Positions 12,745-25,339 are shown, numbered from the stretch's first letter. The stretch: DNA of 64,000 bases from Apostichopus japonicus (GCF_037975245.1 NC_092564.1:14472484-14536483); one strand, 5' to 3'. Notes: generated by a model from the letters alone, not told the origin. Numbers and translations are program-made.

Positions 12745-14619
12745 AATTAAAAACAAAAATAAAGTCTAAGAATTAACCATGAACTTTTATTAGTAGACTG
12801 AAAACCAACAACATGTGAATTAGGTTAAGGTTCAAATTTTCAGTAATAAAAGGTCTATCAATTTGGCTTGGACGATAAACTTTTTAAACTCTGATCCTTG
12901 CTCATCCTGTACTCTGACAAGAATAACTCCATTACCAAAACTAAGACAAGTCTCACCCACACACCAAACCCCCCCCCCCTTACCACCCCAGCTTTCACCT
13001 CGTATTATAAACTATACTGTAGACGTAAAGGTACTTCAAAGCTTTGACAAGTGATTGATGTCTAAAATTACCACTCAATTTGAGATATACAGTATTCATT
13101 TGCAAATGGTGTGGACTTTAATTTCCATTTAATGAAGCACAAGTCAGGAAGTCGTTCACATTTTTTTATTTTTTTATTATTCTTTAAAGAAGGGCCTCAA
13201 CATTGTCACAGTCACATGTTCAGTATCACTTCTAGTTGAATATCTATTTTGCAATTTTGTCAGTACATTATCTTTCCAAAAAATAAAACAAAAACGTGGA
13301 GAGAATGAATGTTTATTATATTATTTTATGCACTGGGTAAGCAAGGAAACCTTGAGACATCATTTTAAGCTATTTATATCAGCTCGTGGTTAACGTGCCA
13401 TAAATAACTTTAAAATACCTATAATGGTCACTGCACAAAGTTAATTAGTCTAAGTGACTTGACTGTTAGTCCTTTTTTTCATGGAAACCTGCTTTATAAT
13501 ATGTGAACTACAAACCAGGCTGTCCGATTATATGCAGTAATTTTACAATCTGCAACAAAAAAATTGTTAACCAGGAATTTCAATATATTCCTTTTTTCTT
13601 TTCTTTTCTTTTGGTTGTTACTTCATAATAATTTTTTTCTGATATATATATATATATATATATAATATATTTATGATATATATCTATTTTGAGTGTCCAT
13701 TGAAAGCACATAATTTTGAATAGACCTGACACATGTACAAATCTGTTAAATAATTCCTCTAAATGTAAGATCTCACAGGATTATACATTTTTACTCTCAG
13801 GTCTCGGCATATCGCTGGAAACGATTAATTCCCAAAACAGCTGCTGCAGTCATGCAGTCAGTACCCTGACTTCTTCATAATTCACAACTAATAACCTGTA
13901 TTATAATTTATTGCAAACATTCTCAACAACTCAACAAGTTTATTTTCAGTACTTTATGTCATCTACATCAGTCCCAGTCCTTCTAATCAGGCTGTTAACA
14001 TATTCTTTACTTTGACTTAAAAGTTGCCTGTACTGATACTATAATTAACCCCCCTTTCAATTTGTACTCATACTCCATGGGGCATGTCTTGCTTTCATCT
14101 ATAGTTTAGATACCTACAGGTGCAAATTATAGTATTTCTCTTTGAATGACTATTCAGACATGTATTTTAGAGGCTTGTACTTGTACCCACACTCATGACG
14201 CCTAGCTGTCACAAGACTCTGTGAGACTATAGTGTACATACTAGAATATATGCAACTAGAAGAGAGATATATTCACTTTCAAATAATTCCTTACCTATAA
14301 AATATCATGAAAGGGTTCCAGAAAAGTACTTTTTTCTCTAAAGGCAACAGAACGAATGTCTCACCGTCGAGTGGGGGTGTCGGGATTCACAGAGAGTCCT
14401 CCAAATCGTGATATTAGCCTTGAACAGCAGACATTGGGTTTACACGATCAATTATCCCACTATACGTTGCATGAAGAGATATGCCACTTGAAATAGGAGT
14501 AGATTAATGTGACAGATCACAAGGTCTTCTGAAGCTAACACTCCAGACTAGAGGCTAGATGGACTCCAAAACAATAAACTACTTTATCTGAATAGCAGAG
14601 TTCAAAGCCTTCTTCACTG
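12745..14619. other. AT-rich non-coding interval
   Basis: It holds a poly-C run at about 12970 and a (TA)n tract at about 13641-13690. No exon is supported. Confidence 0.45.
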
Positions 14620-15010
14620 CAAGGGCGATCCACTTGGTAGTTGCGAATGCTCCTGAACTCAGGATCAGACCCGACAATGGGGATCCTCATTTCCCAGAGG
14701 ATCCATATACCCTGCAAGGGTGATCAAGATTGTAGATTGTGTGCAAGCTCGCAAACTCAAGATCAGACCCCACAATTGGCATCCTCATTTCCTTGAGGAT
14801 CCATGACCCTGCAAGGGTGATCAAGATTGTAGACTGTAGTTGTGTGCAAGCTTGCCAACTCAGAATCGGACCCCACAATCGGGATCCTCATTTCCGAGAG
14901 GATCCATGACCCTGCAAGGGTGATCAAGATTGTAGTGTGAAAGCGACCCAACTCAGGATCTGACCTGATAAACGGGATCCTCATTTCCGAGAGGGATCCT
15001 GATACCTCAA
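14620..15010. repeat. About 93-103-bp minisatellite, four copies
   Basis: Each copy contains CCTGCAAGGGTGATCAAGAT, a GCAAACTCAGGATC-like segment and GGATCCTCATTTCC. ATCCTC recurs at 14683, 14781, 14884 and 14977. The minus-strand frames here repeat peptides such as WILxEMRIPIVGSD and follow from the array. A related fragment (AAGGGTGATCAAGATTTACAGAC) is present at about 20314. Confidence 0.85.
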
Positions 15011-15104
15011 GGTGGTCGAGACAGCAGTGTGAATGCTCGGGATCGTGCAATCGCACCAAGATTTCCACATACTGTAGACGCAGACCGGCGTGAGTCAAAA
15101 GTCA

Positions 15105-15346
15105 CAGACCGGTTGCAGTCTTACATTAATACGGCTAAATAACTAATTGATTTGTGAGTCTAAAGGTACAGACCAGTTGCAGTCTTACATTAATACGGAT
15201 AAATTACTAATTGATTTGTGAGTCTAAAGGCACAGACTGGTTGCAGTCTTACATTAATACGGCTAAATAACTAATTGATTTGTGAGTCTAAAGGTACAGA
15301 CCAGTTGCAGTCTTACATTAATACAGATAAATTACTAATTGAACTG
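15105..15346. repeat. 64-bp tandem repeat, four copies
   Basis: GCAGTCTTACATTAATACGG starts units at 15115, 15179, 15243 and 15307, exactly 64 bp apart. Alternating units are more alike (AGACCAGTT with GATAAATTA versus GCTAAATAA), suggesting duplication of a dimer. It directly adjoins the preceding minisatellite. Confidence 0.92.
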
Positions 15347-16464
15347 TTAAATTTTGATCAAGACCTTTTCACAATTGCATTTTATTCTCTTTTCTGCTAT
15401 GTTGATACCACTACTAGATTGTTGTCAAATATAATGAGTAAATATTGACAATTATTATGAAGGGTCATCTTTACTTTGTCTTTTATCTTCCTCTACATAA
15501 TTTACAGACATTCTGGTTGTATTGAAACTTAAATATCATTGGCAGTAAATACTTGCTGAAGTTTGCAAGAGCATTTTAACTACTCACCATTTTTTCTTTC
15601 CTTTTTTTGTTCTTCTTCTTCTTGTTTTTATTGATTTTTTCTATTATAAATTTAGGCTCTAGTCAATAAGTGATTTATATTATTACTCTCTGATTAGCTG
15701 CAGCAAATGACTGCATTAATTTGTTGGAATTCAGGGAATTTCAACAACCTTTTAAGTGGAATATAAATGCAAATATCCACCAAGTACTGTATGTAGGCTT
15801 TATGTACATGTATAATCAGCAGACTTCTTGTATATATCGACATTCAATAATCAGAATCAAATTAATAATCACTAGGTACTTTCATAAGTAAACACTTATC
15901 ACCAATTCATGACTGTAATATGGTCGATTAAACCTTTATCTGCTGTAAATTTATCTTGCCAAAAGAGCTATATAGAGCTAAACTTATATATTGTTCATAT
16001 CTATTATTTCCAGGCGTTGAACGGGTCAACTTTAGAAACTTTACTACCATGGCTGTAAAGAATATTTTCCAAGACAAGAAGTAAAAGAGGTTTGTCAAAA
16101 GTTTCAGCACACAGTACTATAGGTTGTGCAAATGTTATGTTTTTCTGTACAAGCAGACTCACACAGTAATATTTTCTATACTTATTTAAAATCCTATTGC
16201 TTTCATAATTAATTCTCATTTTTTAATTATAACAGACTAGCACCATTAATGTGTATGTTTTGGGATAAAGAGCCTGAGGTATTTCTTTATACATGTAAAT
16301 CTGTTAAATCATTAAGTCATGACTTGTTATTACAGAAATAATTAGTATAATTAATTCAGCACAGAATTCTGTATAGAGTAGAGTAGGTAGTAGTAGGGAT
16401 ATATGTCTAGTTACACCTGCTGCTAACTGCTGCTACATATATGTATATATATATATATATATAT
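15347..16464. other. AT-rich non-coding interval
   Basis: Nothing distinctive was seen beyond the TA tract at about 16440-16464 that abuts the SINE. Confidence 0.45.
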
Positions 16465-16586
16465 GTAATTGAAATTGTAATGAGTTGGGAAATCCAAAAC
16501 AGTGAAAAAACTTCCAGCCTCCACCGGGATTCGAACCTGCGCCTCCCGCTCTGTACGCGGACACCCTAACCACTAGGCTATGGACG

Positions 16587-16590
<4 letters not shown>
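16465..16590 (-). mobile_element. tRNA-derived SINE, family 1, best copy
   Basis: On the minus strand the head reads AGCGTCCATAGCCTAGTGG (A box TAGCCTAGTGG) and later CAGGTTCGAATCCCGG (B box GGTTCGAATCC), with a spacing like a tRNA. The body follows as GGCTGGAAGTTTTTTCACTG and a tail ending in (TA)n. Both flanks are TA microsatellite (to about 16632). It is not a functional tRNA gene because the 3' acceptor strand does not close. Confidence 0.88.
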
Positions 16591-16632
<42 letters not shown>

Positions 16633-16637
<5 letters not shown>

Positions 16638-19320
16638 CATAATTCCCATAAAGTACATTTAAAATATGTGGTGGCACCTTAATTAATTGGCAACAATAAC
16701 ATTCTTCTTGCTGAATGTTTTTGCAATTGACAGGTGACACCAACTGCCAGTTTCATAACATGCAGCTACTTTAAGGAACTTGCAGTCGTCTCAAATTAGG
16801 CCAAAGTACCGGAGCAGTGGAGACACGTACGTACTGTTTTTCCTCCCAATTACAAAAAGAAATTGGCGCACTAAAAGGTAATTAACTCATACATCAAGAC
16901 GATCTCTATGACATGAGATTCCATGATTACCTGGAACGGAAAGAGCGTGACCTGGATGTTGATTGCTCGTAAAGGTCGTTTAATAGTAGCGGTCTGTCCT
17001 AGATACACCGATAAATCCTGGCATTGAAACAGTTAGTTTCGACAGACAACATTATTTGGCTTTTCTAATGTTTTCCCTATAATATAAATTCCATAACCCT
17101 AACTGGAAAAGTTCACCATCATATTGCTTCAAAAAAAAATTAAACTTGGGCTGAATTGTCTGAAAAGAATTTTATAAAGTCATCTCCTTGAGACCAATTT
17201 CTCGATATTAAGAATAACTGAGAGTGCTTTGCGATACGTATGGCAACAGCAGTAACTAACGCTGTTACAAAGACTCTACCTGTGGCTGGTTTGCAAGATC
17301 AAACATTTCACGGTACCATTTTCACATGACCTCTATATACCATTTCAGAGATTCACAGTGCATGGTTTCAGGATATGCAACGGGTAAATATTATTAATTG
17401 CCATTGTCTCTTGTTTGTAAAATGATATCCTTTGTATCACCTCTATAATTTTTCATTTAAAACCAAATCATTGCACAAAAATCACTACCACGCCAATGTA
17501 AATATATTTATGAAGGTGATGCGTAATGTATGAATGTCCCTTAGGAGAGCAAGTCTCTTGAAACCTATAAGATTATGTAGGCCCCCATTTTACTGACATT
17601 TAATTTGATATTAAACGTACGTAAAGTGTCAGCTATGTTTATCTGGTTCCAAAATATATAACATACATGTGTAGAGTATGTACTACTATATAAAGTAAAT
17701 AAGTTACATATTTAAAAGAAACAAAATATATGAAGAAAGAGTCAAAGGACCTTGAGGCGCTAAACAATTATCTAAAAGAATCATCTCTACATATATATTT
17801 GAATATTACTTTGTTTGAAATAACAACTTTTTAAAATACAGACTGATTCCGTAATCTTGAAAATGTGGCGATGCCACTTCCAAAACGAGGCAAATAATTT
17901 GAATGATGCGTTATTTCGCCGTAACCCTCCCAGAATTTGCTTACATCATGTAAATTGTTATGACCTCGGGCCAATTGACCCAATTAGCTGGTCAGAAAAG
18001 ACAGGTCATGTTTTGCTCTGGCCTCGACTTACGGACAAAATTGCCCTCTACCTTTTTACAGGTAGTTGATCACTTGATTATCTATGTATAGTACAGTTCT
18101 AGTCTCACTTCTTAAACAGCCAGAGGCATTAGAATAAATCATCTGTAAGTTGAGTAAACAATAAATAATTTAGCAAATATCTTTGATATGTACTCTATAG
18201 CAGAAATGTACATTACTTGTTGTTGTTGTTGTTATTGTTGTTGTTGTTGGGTATTGTTGTTATTAGTTTTTTCTTCTTCTTGAGCATAAACAGAATAGTA
18301 AAGTATATTTTCTGATAACAATAACAAGTCCAAAACTGACACCATGTAAAGACAAGATAACCATGATAATATTTTACTAATTAATTCAATTATTAATTAA
18401 ATAAAGACAATATATTACTATAAATTATCTTTAATACTGTATGTACTTCTACCAATTTTGACCAAATTTTCCGCGAGTGTTTTTTTAACGGTAGTAGTTC
18501 AAGGAACATCTTTTCATACAAACAGTTTAACATGCAAAAGTTGCAGAGTGGAATAACTGTCTACAGATTAACACAGGTGACACATATCTGTACGGCAGAA
18601 TGAGGATTAAAGATATTTATTTCAATTTTTTTTTAATTTTTGCTGAAGAAGAGGGGGTTTATCCGACATATATATGAAAAGTTTGTAAAATAGGTTGCAT
18701 GCATGATACTGTCTTCTTGGCTGATAGCTCCATTAATATCAATATAAAGATATGGAGTAGGTTGTTGATGTTACATTTATATTAAATCATGTCTCCTACA
18801 AATCTCCAAATATCACATCAATAACTCGTTCTCCTAGGACCCAGGAAGTTGTTATCGAACTCCCTGCTAGGACATAGCTGTTTGTTACTTGTAATTTGTA
18901 TTGATGTAATTTTAACCTTTCTCTGGTCTCTAAAGATTACAATTTGTGGTTACTTCAGGTGATGTAGTGTAGTTTTCATGTGGCAACTGAGCAGGTCACA
19001 CCTTGAAAATAATTTATGTAAAAGAGAAACGAGGGCTTCCCTTTTCTTTTTCTTTTTTTCAGTTCCCACGCAATTCTTAATGAAGATTATTATCAATGCC
19101 AATGGTGACACCATGCATGTACTGCATACCCCCTGTAGTAACACGTATGAGCCCCCCTTATCAAATATCAATGAATAAATTCCAGCTTTCTTACCTACTG
19201 TATCTTCTGGCTAGCTGAACAATGGTCAAATGGGCAGAGGTGCAACAAGAGGGTGCGAGTATTTTACAAATCCTACATATATGATTTGTCCTTGGAAATA
19301 TGATTCGACTGCAATCGCAG
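16633..19320. other. AT-rich non-coding interval
   Basis: It contains a (TTG)n microsatellite at about 18218-18262. A 70-codon plus-strand frame at 17857-18069 has no recognisable similarity. No exon is supported. Confidence 0.45.
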
Positions 19321-19432
19321 TGATTTGCAAAAAATCCAGAGCAGTGAATAAACTTCCAGCCTCCACCGGGAATCGAACCCAGGCCTCTCGCTTTATATGC
19401 GAACACCCTAACCACTAGGCTATGGACGCTGA
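19321..19432 (-). mobile_element. tRNA-derived SINE, family 1, second copy
   Basis: This copy shares the head AGCGTCCATAGCCTAGTGG and the body GGCTGGAAGTTTATTCACTG with the 16.5-kb copy. The B box is GGTTCGATTCC. The tail differs. A (TA)n tract follows at about 19539-19586. Confidence 0.85.
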
Positions 19433-19539
19433 TTGTATGTCCAGAGGTTCGAAACCGGTAAGGAAGGTCGTAATTCCACTGTAGGCGATTGTCACCTGTA
19501 TCGAACAGTACTAGTTTTGGTGACATATTTGCCTTTTAC

Positions 19540-19584
<45 letters not shown>

Positions 19585-20052
19585 CTACCATCTATATTCT
19601 ATCAAATTGCTGTGGAATTAAGATTTTAGTCAAGATGACAGAAAGTCGGATAGAGCGGATCAACGAGCTTGGGACTTCTCTTATCAGTAAGAATGACATA
19701 ATTACAACTTTGAACTATTGAACATTACTGAGAGAGTGGAATAATAAGAGACATTTGTCCGTCATATTAATTATTGTCTTGAGGATATTCCATGTCAATA
19801 AATTAAGACCTAAAACCTTTGCTTAAATGGATGACATGACTTAATGTGCAGTATAAAATGTACATGTAAAAGTATTCAGTGTAAACCTTCATTCTTACCT
19901 GTCAATGACAGAGCCTCTCATAGGTATAGATGGTGGGGAAAGAAAAACACACTTTTATTTACAATTCTGATGAAATGCAAGAAAGTCCATGGAACATAAG
20001 TGATACCATGTTTGTACCTTCCTATACCTCATAATCTCCATAATTTCGGAAA

Positions 20053-20309
20053 GGAGGATCCTGTCCCTGCACCCAGTTGGGACAATTTCTTTTAAACTGT
20101 ACTGTTACGTCCCCCACCCTTCCCCCCACCCATTCAGAGCACTGGTAGTGTCAGTATGAGTAGTATGGGCAATATGAATATCAGTTTTCTATCAGATAAA
20201 GGTTAGAAACTGTTTTTACTGTCAGTACGAGTGCTTTGAAGCATGATATGGGAGGAGAGTTTAGAGAGGTATGAGCATTAGGAAATTGTCCCAACTGGCT
20301 GGACCCTCC
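20053..20309. mobile_element. Imperfect inverted-repeat element
   Basis: CCCAGTTGGGACAATTTCT near 20072-20090 pairs with AGGAAATTGTCCCAACTGGC at 20280-20299. The outer arms GGAGGATCCTG and GGACCCTCC also partly match. It is about 257 bp long without coding capacity. No clear target duplication was seen, so the class is open. Confidence 0.5.
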
Positions 20310-21584
20310 AAAGGGTGATCAAGATTTACAGACCATAAACAGTTGGTAGTGCCGTAGTCATATGGCTGGAGATAATTGATCGGTAAACGATCATCTTGCT
20401 TTTAAACGCTACTTGATTTGACATTAATCCACCACCTGACCTCCAATGTGGAAGTATCCAAGGTCAACCCAATATTGTCTCCCTACTTAGGTACAGAAGT
20501 CTCTGATCCAACCCTTGTAAATCCACAAAAGATGTGAACTTGGCCTATGTACTGTATGTTGCCTATACTTGTAACATGATCACTACAAGTATTGCATCAG
20601 GGTAAACCTAGGTAGCTGGTGTGGCAACAGTGTGCTACAGGTTTCAATGTTTAATTGATTGATCTTAATAATCACTCACAGCAGTGAATGTTTTAATATC
20701 TTCCAAACCCCATAAATCTGACAATGTTAATTGCCTTGGCATGAATGTGTCGATGATTACTCTGCGAGGCCTATCAACTTTCGGCCGCAATTTCCTCTGC
20801 ACTGAGAGCTATGATTAGCAACTTTAATAGTTAGGTTTGGATTAAGAATGTAAAATACTAGAATGGCATTGTAACCGTACAAAGGTCAAAGTTCACACTG
20901 CAAGTGAAGAAAACTCCATAGGTTCAAATAGCTGCATACTTCAATACAGTTTATGATCTTCTTGAGTCAAACTGCCAATATTAGGTTTTGCTGAACTTGA
21001 ATTAGTGATTTCCATAGCCATACTTCTTTCATTCTCCATCTAATACTATCTCCTTTAAACAAATCCTCACATATACCTCACAATCTCACATGGTATATTA
21101 AAGCAGTCGTGTCAGTAGGCCATTACCAATGATCCACTACTTGATGTCAATGATCTTTCTTCGGTACAGTAAATGTCTTTTTATTTTGTTTCTTTATTCA
21201 ATTCTAATCTTTCTTCCCTTTTCTCTTTCCTTCTTTCTTCTTCCTTGCAACATGTCCTATCAGCCGTATCGGACATGAAAATCTCCAGGGGATTTAAAAA
21301 AACTGCCTTGTCACAATAATTTGGAGATAAACGTAACTAGCGGCACGGAGGTCCCCGCTGTGCTGTATTTCATTCTTCGGCGAAGGTGTCAGAGTCACAT
21401 TCTCTGTCTATTATTTCCACAAAAAGAAGGTGTGAAATGTTGATAGAGGAGCCCTGTCAGAAACGATTGAGCAAACAAAACTGCGACTGACGACGACGCC
21501 GACGAGATATCAAGAAAAAAACAGACTGCCGCGATTGTATCACACATTCATGATTCATGAGAAAGAGAACTAGTGACAGGTGTT
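20310..21584. other. Non-coding interval
   Basis: A pyrimidine-rich stretch at about 21190-21250 reads on the minus strand as a Glu/Arg/Lys-rich frame ending in a stop. It was considered and rejected as the ILF2 tail. No other feature was seen. Confidence 0.45.
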
Positions 21585-22240
21585 ATACACTTTGGAGAAC
21601 TGATTGTATCAGTCTCGATTAAATCAAGTCGGAATCATTTACCACAAACGCAGGAATTAATGACAGCTGGTATGAGAAATTAAATGGAATGCTAGACTGG
21701 TAGCCCCGTGTACCAATCTCGCTTATAAATACCAACTTACAGTAGGATCATTACATACATAGAACAGCGTGTACACCAGTCTCATCTTTCATTTTAATGA
21801 ATAAACATTAAAAATAGAATCCCTGATTGCTTTGCACAAACATGTGTGCTGCGGAGAACTGATTGTATCAGTCTCAATTTAAATCAAACAGGAATCCATT
21901 CTATACAAACAACAGAACAGAAGTTGTGAACCATTCATCTTGATGGATAAACAATTAAAATGTCATTGCTGATATTTATGTATGTATGCAAGTGAGAAAC
22001 ACATCTTTTAGTTGTCCTCATAGTTTTAATGAATAAACATTAAAAATAGAATCCCTGATTGCTTAATTGGCACTAAAATGTCTGCTGCGGAGAACTGATT
22101 GTATCAGTCTCAATTTAAATCAAACAGGATTCCATTCTATATAAACAACAGAACAGAAGTTGTGAACCATTCATCTTATGATCTTGATGGATAAACAATT
22201 AATATGTCATTGCCGATATTTATGTATGTACAGTGAGAAA
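21585..22240. repeat. About 235-250-bp tandem duplication
   Basis: GGAGAACTGATTGTATCAGT occurs at about 21593, 21855 and 22089, followed in the two later copies by AATTTAAATCAAACAGG, ACAACAGAACAGAAGTTGTG and AAACATTAAAAATAGAATCC in the same order. The last two units are closely similar and the first is diverged. Confidence 0.82.
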
Positions 22241-22429
22241 CACATCTTTCAGTTGTACTCAAAGTTTTATCTCAAAAGTAAAGGAAATAATTTATGAACA
22301 GAATACTACTACAGTGTTAAGTTCAAAGTTTCTGTATAGACAGTTTCAGTTTCACCACAAGCAGTGGTGGCTCCTAGGTCAGGGTGTGTGTGTGTTGGTG
22401 GGGGCCGGGCTTCAAATAAAAAAATGTTT

Positions 22430-22560
22430 GCTGATACAAAGGGCTGATACAAAGGGCTGATACAAGGGCTAACAATACTACAGTACTACTGTAGGAGAGA
22501 GTGTTTGCGGTTAGGGCTGATACAAAGGGCTCACAATACTACTACTGTAGGAGAGTATGT
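22430..22560. repeat. GGGCTGATACAAA repeat cluster
   Basis: GGGCTGATACAAA occurs three times in tandem (about 22428-22470) and again near 22514. The adjoining ACAATACTAC...ACTGTAGGAGAG segment is duplicated as well. Confidence 0.75.
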
Positions 22561-23635
22561 TTGTAGGAAGATGAGTTGTTGGGATCTGAGGTGGGATCGG
22601 TCTTACAGTAGTTGAAGGCTCTCTCTCATCTCTGTAGGTAAAATCATCTTGAAGGGCACTTACATTAGAATGGTACAAGATTTTGAGTTGCAAAACCAAG
22701 AGGCCTTGTAAGATCAGAAAGGTTACTGAATGTTCAAATTGGACTCCTGTCATCAAATTGAAGTTCCTGTAGATGGACATATCACCATCAAGAAAGCTTT
22801 CTCACTGTATATAATCACTACTCTGTCTGAACTGACCAGCAAATGTTCTTAATAACGGGTAAACTTTGGACGTATGGTGGCCCTCCGTAGATGCTTGCTC
22901 TTCCTTAATTTTATGACACTTGTTGATAATATAGAGCATGTGAACTCCAATGAACCAAAACAGATGAACGGTATTGTCACAATCATCAGTAGTGATGTGA
23001 AATTTGAACATTACTCCATGTCACATGTTTAGAGGATATATGCCAGTGCTCCTTGGGGTTGTAAGCACTGTGCAAAACAGTGATGATCTTCATTCTTTTC
23101 CACAGCAAGTATACTGTCTTACAATACGTAAAATGTCTTCAAGGCAAACCAACATTTTGAAAAGTCTGATTAACCTAGATCTACATAATAATGAAATATA
23201 ATACAAACGATCTTGTGTAACCTTTCAAAACACGAAAAAAAATCAAAAACTGGGCTCTGTGACATAATCATACTCTTAATAAACTCTTTAATACTTTCTC
23301 TGTGGTTCTACACAGCCTCTGTAAACCTGAGTTCAATACACACGATTCAGCTACACCTCAATCCTCTATGAGTCTCTCTTCTATCGTAATTATCTAGTCT
23401 TACCAGACATCTAACTTTTACATGCTCAACATTTCCTACCACAGAAAACAAAGCTCAATTGTTCTAGTATTATTATTTTTTATCTCTTTCATGTCCAATA
23501 TCCCCTCTTGATTTATGTTATTGTTATGGGAGCTCCTTAAAATTTGCCAAGTAATGTTGTTTTGTTATATCGTCAGAAATCATATCAAAACGAGGAATAT
23601 TGTATAGATTCTCTTTAGCCTGACAGAAAAAATAA
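22561..23635. other. Non-coding interval
   Basis: Two minus-strand frames (22780-22511 and 23011-22802) are longer than most here and not repeat-derived, but they are separated by a stop and resemble nothing I recognise. Confidence 0.4.
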
Positions 23636-23690
23636 TGTGTAAAAGTAAGTTGGCCTGACGTTTCGATCCTAGCAGGATCTTCTTCAAAGG
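23636..23690 (-). mobile_element. Dispersed-element fragment, minus orientation
   Basis: On the minus strand it reads TTTGAAGAAGATCCTGCT then CGAAACGTCAGGCCAACTTA, the same sequence as 12691-12744 with a few changes. This is an inverted pair 11 kb apart. Confidence 0.55.
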
Positions 23691-24061
23691 ATAAAATACA
23701 ATGAACCAACAGGTGCTGCAGCGGCTACGATACCAGTACTAAGCTGACGACAGTTTGACAAATTCACCACGACAAGAATTGGCAAAGAAGGATATCAGTC
23801 ATTTCCATCAAGCGCTGTTTCATTCTCAAAGAAGAAGAAAAAAGTGTAAGATATGACAGAGCAAGGCCTGCATTAGGTGTTCGTTGGTCTACACCTGTAA
23901 CATTCAATGAACTCACATTATCTGTGGTAATGTCTGAGGTAGTGAATCATCCATAAAATTTGGTTTACTTAACTTTCAGAGGATGCACTGTGTGTGTGTT
24001 AGTTCATGACACATACAGTAGTGCATTTTGTAGCAACCTAGTTGCTTTACTGGTTGACTAT

Positions 24062-24222
24062 TGTATGTATGTATGTATGTATGTATGTATGTATGTATGT
24101 ATGTATGTATGTATGTATGTATGTATGTATGTATGTATGTATGTATGTATGTATGTATGTATGTATGTATGTATGTATGTATGTATGTATGTGTGTATGT
24201 ATGTATGTATGTATGTATGTAT
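24062..24222. repeat. (TATG)n microsatellite, about 160 bp
   Basis: About forty copies of TATG with a single TGTG interruption near 24191. It directly abuts the 3' end of the SINE at 24223-24447 and probably grew from its tail. Frames through it (Met-Tyr-Val-Cys repeats) are meaningless. Confidence 0.97.
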
Positions 24223-24447
24223 ATTAGATCCTCCTGCAAGCAGGAACTCGCGAAGAAGCCTAATTGGCTTATCAAAGCCGCAAGCTGACCGAAGTCAGTC
24301 TCTCACATTCATATTTAACGTCCATGATTATGAATTGTTAATTGTCAACAACCCTGTAACTGGACGACATACATTAATCTGGGAGTGACTCGAACCGGGG
24401 ACCTTATGATTGAAAGGCACCGGTGTTAACCACTGAGCTAACACTCC
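24223..24447 (-). mobile_element. tRNA-derived SINE, family 2, with (CATA)n tail
   Basis: The minus strand starts GGAGTGTTAGCTCAGTGG (A box) and has CCCCGGTTCGAGTCACTCCC (B box GGTTCGAGTC). The outer GGAGTG and CACTCC pair like an acceptor stem, so the head is well preserved. The body includes CTTCGGTCAGCTTGCGGCTT and GGCTTCTTCGCGAGTTCC, and ends at the (CATA)n microsatellite. The long non-tRNA body argues for a SINE rather than a tRNA gene. Confidence 0.85.
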
Positions 24448-25254
24448 ACGAATTATTAATTCCATAAAGTTAAAAAAACTAAAACTACAAAAAAGAAAAC
24501 AAAAAAGAGACTTGAATAGAACATACTGTAACAATACAAAGCAGTGGTACTCTGTATCATCACTATGACAACCATTTGAATCCATAACTTGATCTACCAA
24601 TAATCTCTTGCCAAAGGAGCTCATAGTTTTTATTATAGAACTGTTGCAACATGTAGCAAAAAGTTACAAAAAGTCATTATTCCATTTGGCAGATTGGATT
24701 ACATGTGCTTTCCTATATATGCAAATGAACACTTGAGGAATTCTATGACACCTCTAGAACTATGGGTGCCTGAATTTTTAATAGGTTTTCAATAATCTGC
24801 CGCCATCGACTAAGGTGTAAATGCAAATCTTGATGCTAAAATATTGAAGCTATTAACACGATAAATACGGGCACAGTCTCCAATGGCAACAATTAATGTC
24901 ACCCAGAGTAATGAACAGAAAAACAAAGAGAAAGTCAAACATTCCACCTCCTAAAGGCACGATTAATAGGCCAGCCAAATTGATAACATCTGAATGTGAA
25001 TTTTACAACATTTTAATTCCTGAAACAGAATGAACTAATTTCTTAGATTTCTTGGTTTTATTTAATTTTGGGGATTTTGTTATACAACTTGCATTTTCTA
25101 TGAGAAATGCTGGAGTTTATAGTTGAGTATGCTTCACTTTTAAATGTCATAAGTGTGGCATCAAATTTAATTACTATAATTCACCATGTTAAACCACTTT
25201 CTTATAGTAAGTGAACTACAAGTGGTGAGTCCTCTACAAAAGTCAGGTGACCGT
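24448..25254. other. AT-rich non-coding interval
   Basis: Nothing recognisable was seen. Confidence 0.4.
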
Positions 25255-25339
25255 TTGATGTGATACTATAAGTGCCATGAGCACCTTCGGGCGGATACCA
25301 GCGCTATACAAAGTTATTATTATTATTATTATTATTATC
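25255..25339 (+). mobile_element. Retroelement 3' end with (TTA)n tail
   Basis: GGATACCAGCGCTATACAAAG followed by (TTA)n resembles the AGCGCTATATAAA-(ATT)n 3' ends of LINE- or LINE-mobilised SINE copies common in invertebrates. Only the end is clear. Confidence 0.5.

Noticed and set aside
14535-15098. Overlapping minus-strand frames of 60-111 codons with internal similarity
   Set aside because: They follow from the 93-103-bp minisatellite and show no start or splice context.
16518-16589. tRNA gene on the minus strand
   Set aside because: A and B boxes are present, but the acceptor stem does not close and the sequence continues into a SINE body shared with other copies.
19191-19526. 111-codon minus-strand frame
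   Set aside because: It spans the family-1 SINE and its flanks.
21180-21310. Minus-strand Glu/Arg/Lys-rich frame ending in a stop, as the ILF2 acidic tail
   Set aside because: It comes from a low-complexity purine tract, has a poor acceptor, and lacks the STW-x-G-V segment that should precede the tail.
22511-23011. Two neighbouring minus-strand frames as a small gene
   Set aside because: They are separated by an in-frame stop, lack splice sites that would join them, and resemble no known protein.
23960-24388. 142-codon frame with Met-Tyr-Val-Cys repeats
   Set aside because: A direct translation of the (TATG)n microsatellite.
24381-24447. tRNA gene on the minus strand
   Set aside because: The outer stem pairs, but the anticodon arm is irregular and the unit is fused to a long SINE body and tail.
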